Shown here: positions 63,222 to 64,000 of the stretch, piece by piece
Numbering within the stretch: position 1 is the stretch's first letter
Layout of the letters: every line of letters starts with the position of its first letter
NCBI RefSeq assembly: GCF_900090295.1
Contig: NZ_LT607753.1
Location: 2,976,001 to 3,040,000, forward strand
DNA from: Micromonospora coxensis
Lineage (GTDB): Bacteria; Actinomycetota; Actinomycetes; Mycobacteriales; Micromonosporaceae
Direction: 5' to 3'
DNA: 64,000 nt
Position numbers and translations under genes: made by a program
The notes under the pieces: model-generated
Told to the model about the DNA's origin: nothing
The model's input: only the letters and a program-made list of their open reading frames with translations
Database searches by the model: none

Positions 63222-64000
63222 TCAGAGGGTCAGCTGCCACTCGGTGGAGGCGTCCAGCGGGCGGAAGCCGAGCTGCTCGTTGATCCGGATCATGTGGGCG
63301 TTCTCGGCCGCGTTGTAGGTGTCGACGGCCCGCAGCTCCGGCTCGTGGGCCAGGGCGTGCCCCAGGTTCTCGATCTTGGTGAGCAGGCCGAGCCGGTGCC
63401 CGCGGTGGTCCGGGTCGACGATGGTGATCTGCTGCCAGGCGTGCCAGGTGCTGCTGGCCACCAGGCTGATCAGGGTCCAGGCGGCCAGCCGACCGGTCGC
63501 CTCGTGCACCGCCCCGAGGTGGTAGCGCCGGGCGCCCCGGGCGTCCAGCGCCCGCTCGATGCCCCGGATCCGGTCCGCGTCGAACCGCTCCTGCTCCCAT
63601 TCGAGCTCGCCGGTGGGCGCGTCGGTCATCAGCCGGCCCTCCAGGTAGGCGACGTCGGCGACGTACTCCTCGGGGGTGGCCTGCCGCCAGCGGACCGTGC
63701 GGTAGCCGGCCGCCGCGGCCCGGGCGTCGGCGGCGAGGGCGTCGAGGGCGGCCCGGTCGAGCGTGGTGAGGTCGAGCCGGCGACGGACCTCGACGAGCAC
63801 GCGACGCGCGCCCAGCGCGGCGGCGAAGGCGTCCCCGGCCGGATCCCGCTCGGGGCCGCCCGGCAGGGCCGACACGGTCGCGCCGACGAGCCGCTTGCGC
63901 CCCGCCGCGCGGAGCAGCCGCAGGCCGTGCTGGTGCAGCGCCCGGCCCACGCCGCGCCGCCGGTACGCCGGGTCGACCACCAGTTCGACCTCGGCGTTGT
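63222..64000 (-). CDS. Tandem GNAT N-acetyltransferase, 5' end outside window
   Basis: The visible 259 codons stay open to base 64000, and the residues NAEVELVVDPAYRRRGVGRAL show that the first GNAT domain is cut by the window edge. The second domain has ITIVDPDHRGHRLGLLTKIENL (acetyl-CoA loop) and NAAENAHMIRINEQLGFRPLD. It is the same two-domain type as the gene at the left edge. Substrate is unknown. Confidence 0.85.
   Translation of the reverse strand, partial: NAEVELVVDPAYRRRGVGRALHQHGLRLLRAAGRKRLVGATVSALPGGPERDPAGDAFAAALGARRVLVEVRRRLDLTTLDRAALDALAADARAAAAGYRTVRWRQATPEEYVADVAYLEGRLMTDAPTGELEWEQERFDADRIRGIERALDARGARRYHLGAVHEATGRLAAWTLISLVASSTWHAWQQITIVDPDHRGHRLGLLTKIENLGHALAHEPELRAVDTYNAAENAHMIRINEQLGFRPLDASTEWQLTL

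Overview
The window is about 73% G+C chromosomal DNA from a mycothiol-producing actinomycete, most likely Micromonospora or a close relative in the Micromonosporaceae. The reasons are the extreme third-position GC, mshD (mycothiol synthase), glnR, a SAM-IV riboswitch, an actinobacterial polycysteine leader peptide, many leaderless genes and Streptomyces-type PHO boxes. I saw no tRNA, rRNA, CRISPR array, transposase, integrase or phage gene. It reads as core chromosome with short operons and no genomic island. A GNAT acetyltransferase gene is cut at each edge.

Layout: 1-9.2 kb holds housekeeping and stand-alone enzymes (macro domain, EI24 membrane protein, WYL regulator, SDR, nucleotidyltransferase, VOC protein, CGNR regulator, serine hydrolase, AlaX-type editing protein, alpha/beta hydrolase). 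9.2-10.9 kb is an XRE regulator - HbhA-like protein - DUF2516 block that resembles the mycobacterial hbhA locus. 11-17 kb carries asparaginase, BKACE, a Fur-YgfZ operon divergent from an aminodeoxychorismate lyase-like enzyme, and a nitrobindin-like gene. The nitrobindin-like gene is preceded by two 59-bp tandem repeats, each encoding a 20-residue ORF joined to its neighbours by GTGA overlaps. 17-27.7 kb carries DsrE, SCP2, glycogen debranching enzyme, SseC/CysA sulfurtransferase genes behind a polycysteine leader peptide, LmeA-like protein, GlnR, a polysaccharide deacetylase and MshD. From memory, the order YgfZ, ADCL, nitrobindin-like, SseC, CysA, LmeA, GlnR, MshD, Pst parallels Mycobacterium tuberculosis Rv0811c-Rv0820.

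28-37 kb is a phosphate region: pstSCAB behind a PHO box, a Pit transporter with a DUF47 (PhoU-like) partner behind a second PHO box, and ppk2 (polyphosphate). 37-50 kb holds an ECF41-like sigma factor, DUF402, a DinG-type helicase, AI-2E family permease, a GroES-like protein away from groEL, a PrsW-like protease, a cysteine-desulfurase-like gene under a SAM-IV riboswitch, FUSC transporter, HD hydrolase, DUF4031 and a FAD-linked oxidase. 50-64 kb holds glpD, a membrane-embedded subtilase, groEL with two CIRCE operators, a cold-shock protein, paaN and acetyltransferases.

Two themes connect the regions. One is sulfur and redox metabolism (mshD, cysA/sseC with a Cys-sensing leader, SAM-IV-controlled class V aminotransferase, DsrE, Fur-YgfZ). 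The other is phosphate and nitrogen (PHO-box pst and pit, ppk2, glnR). At least 24 start codons, including that of the leader peptide, sit 6-8 nt downstream of a TAnnnT -10 hexamer, so leaderless transcription is the commonest start mode here. All assignments come from reading the sequence. Nothing was checked against a database.
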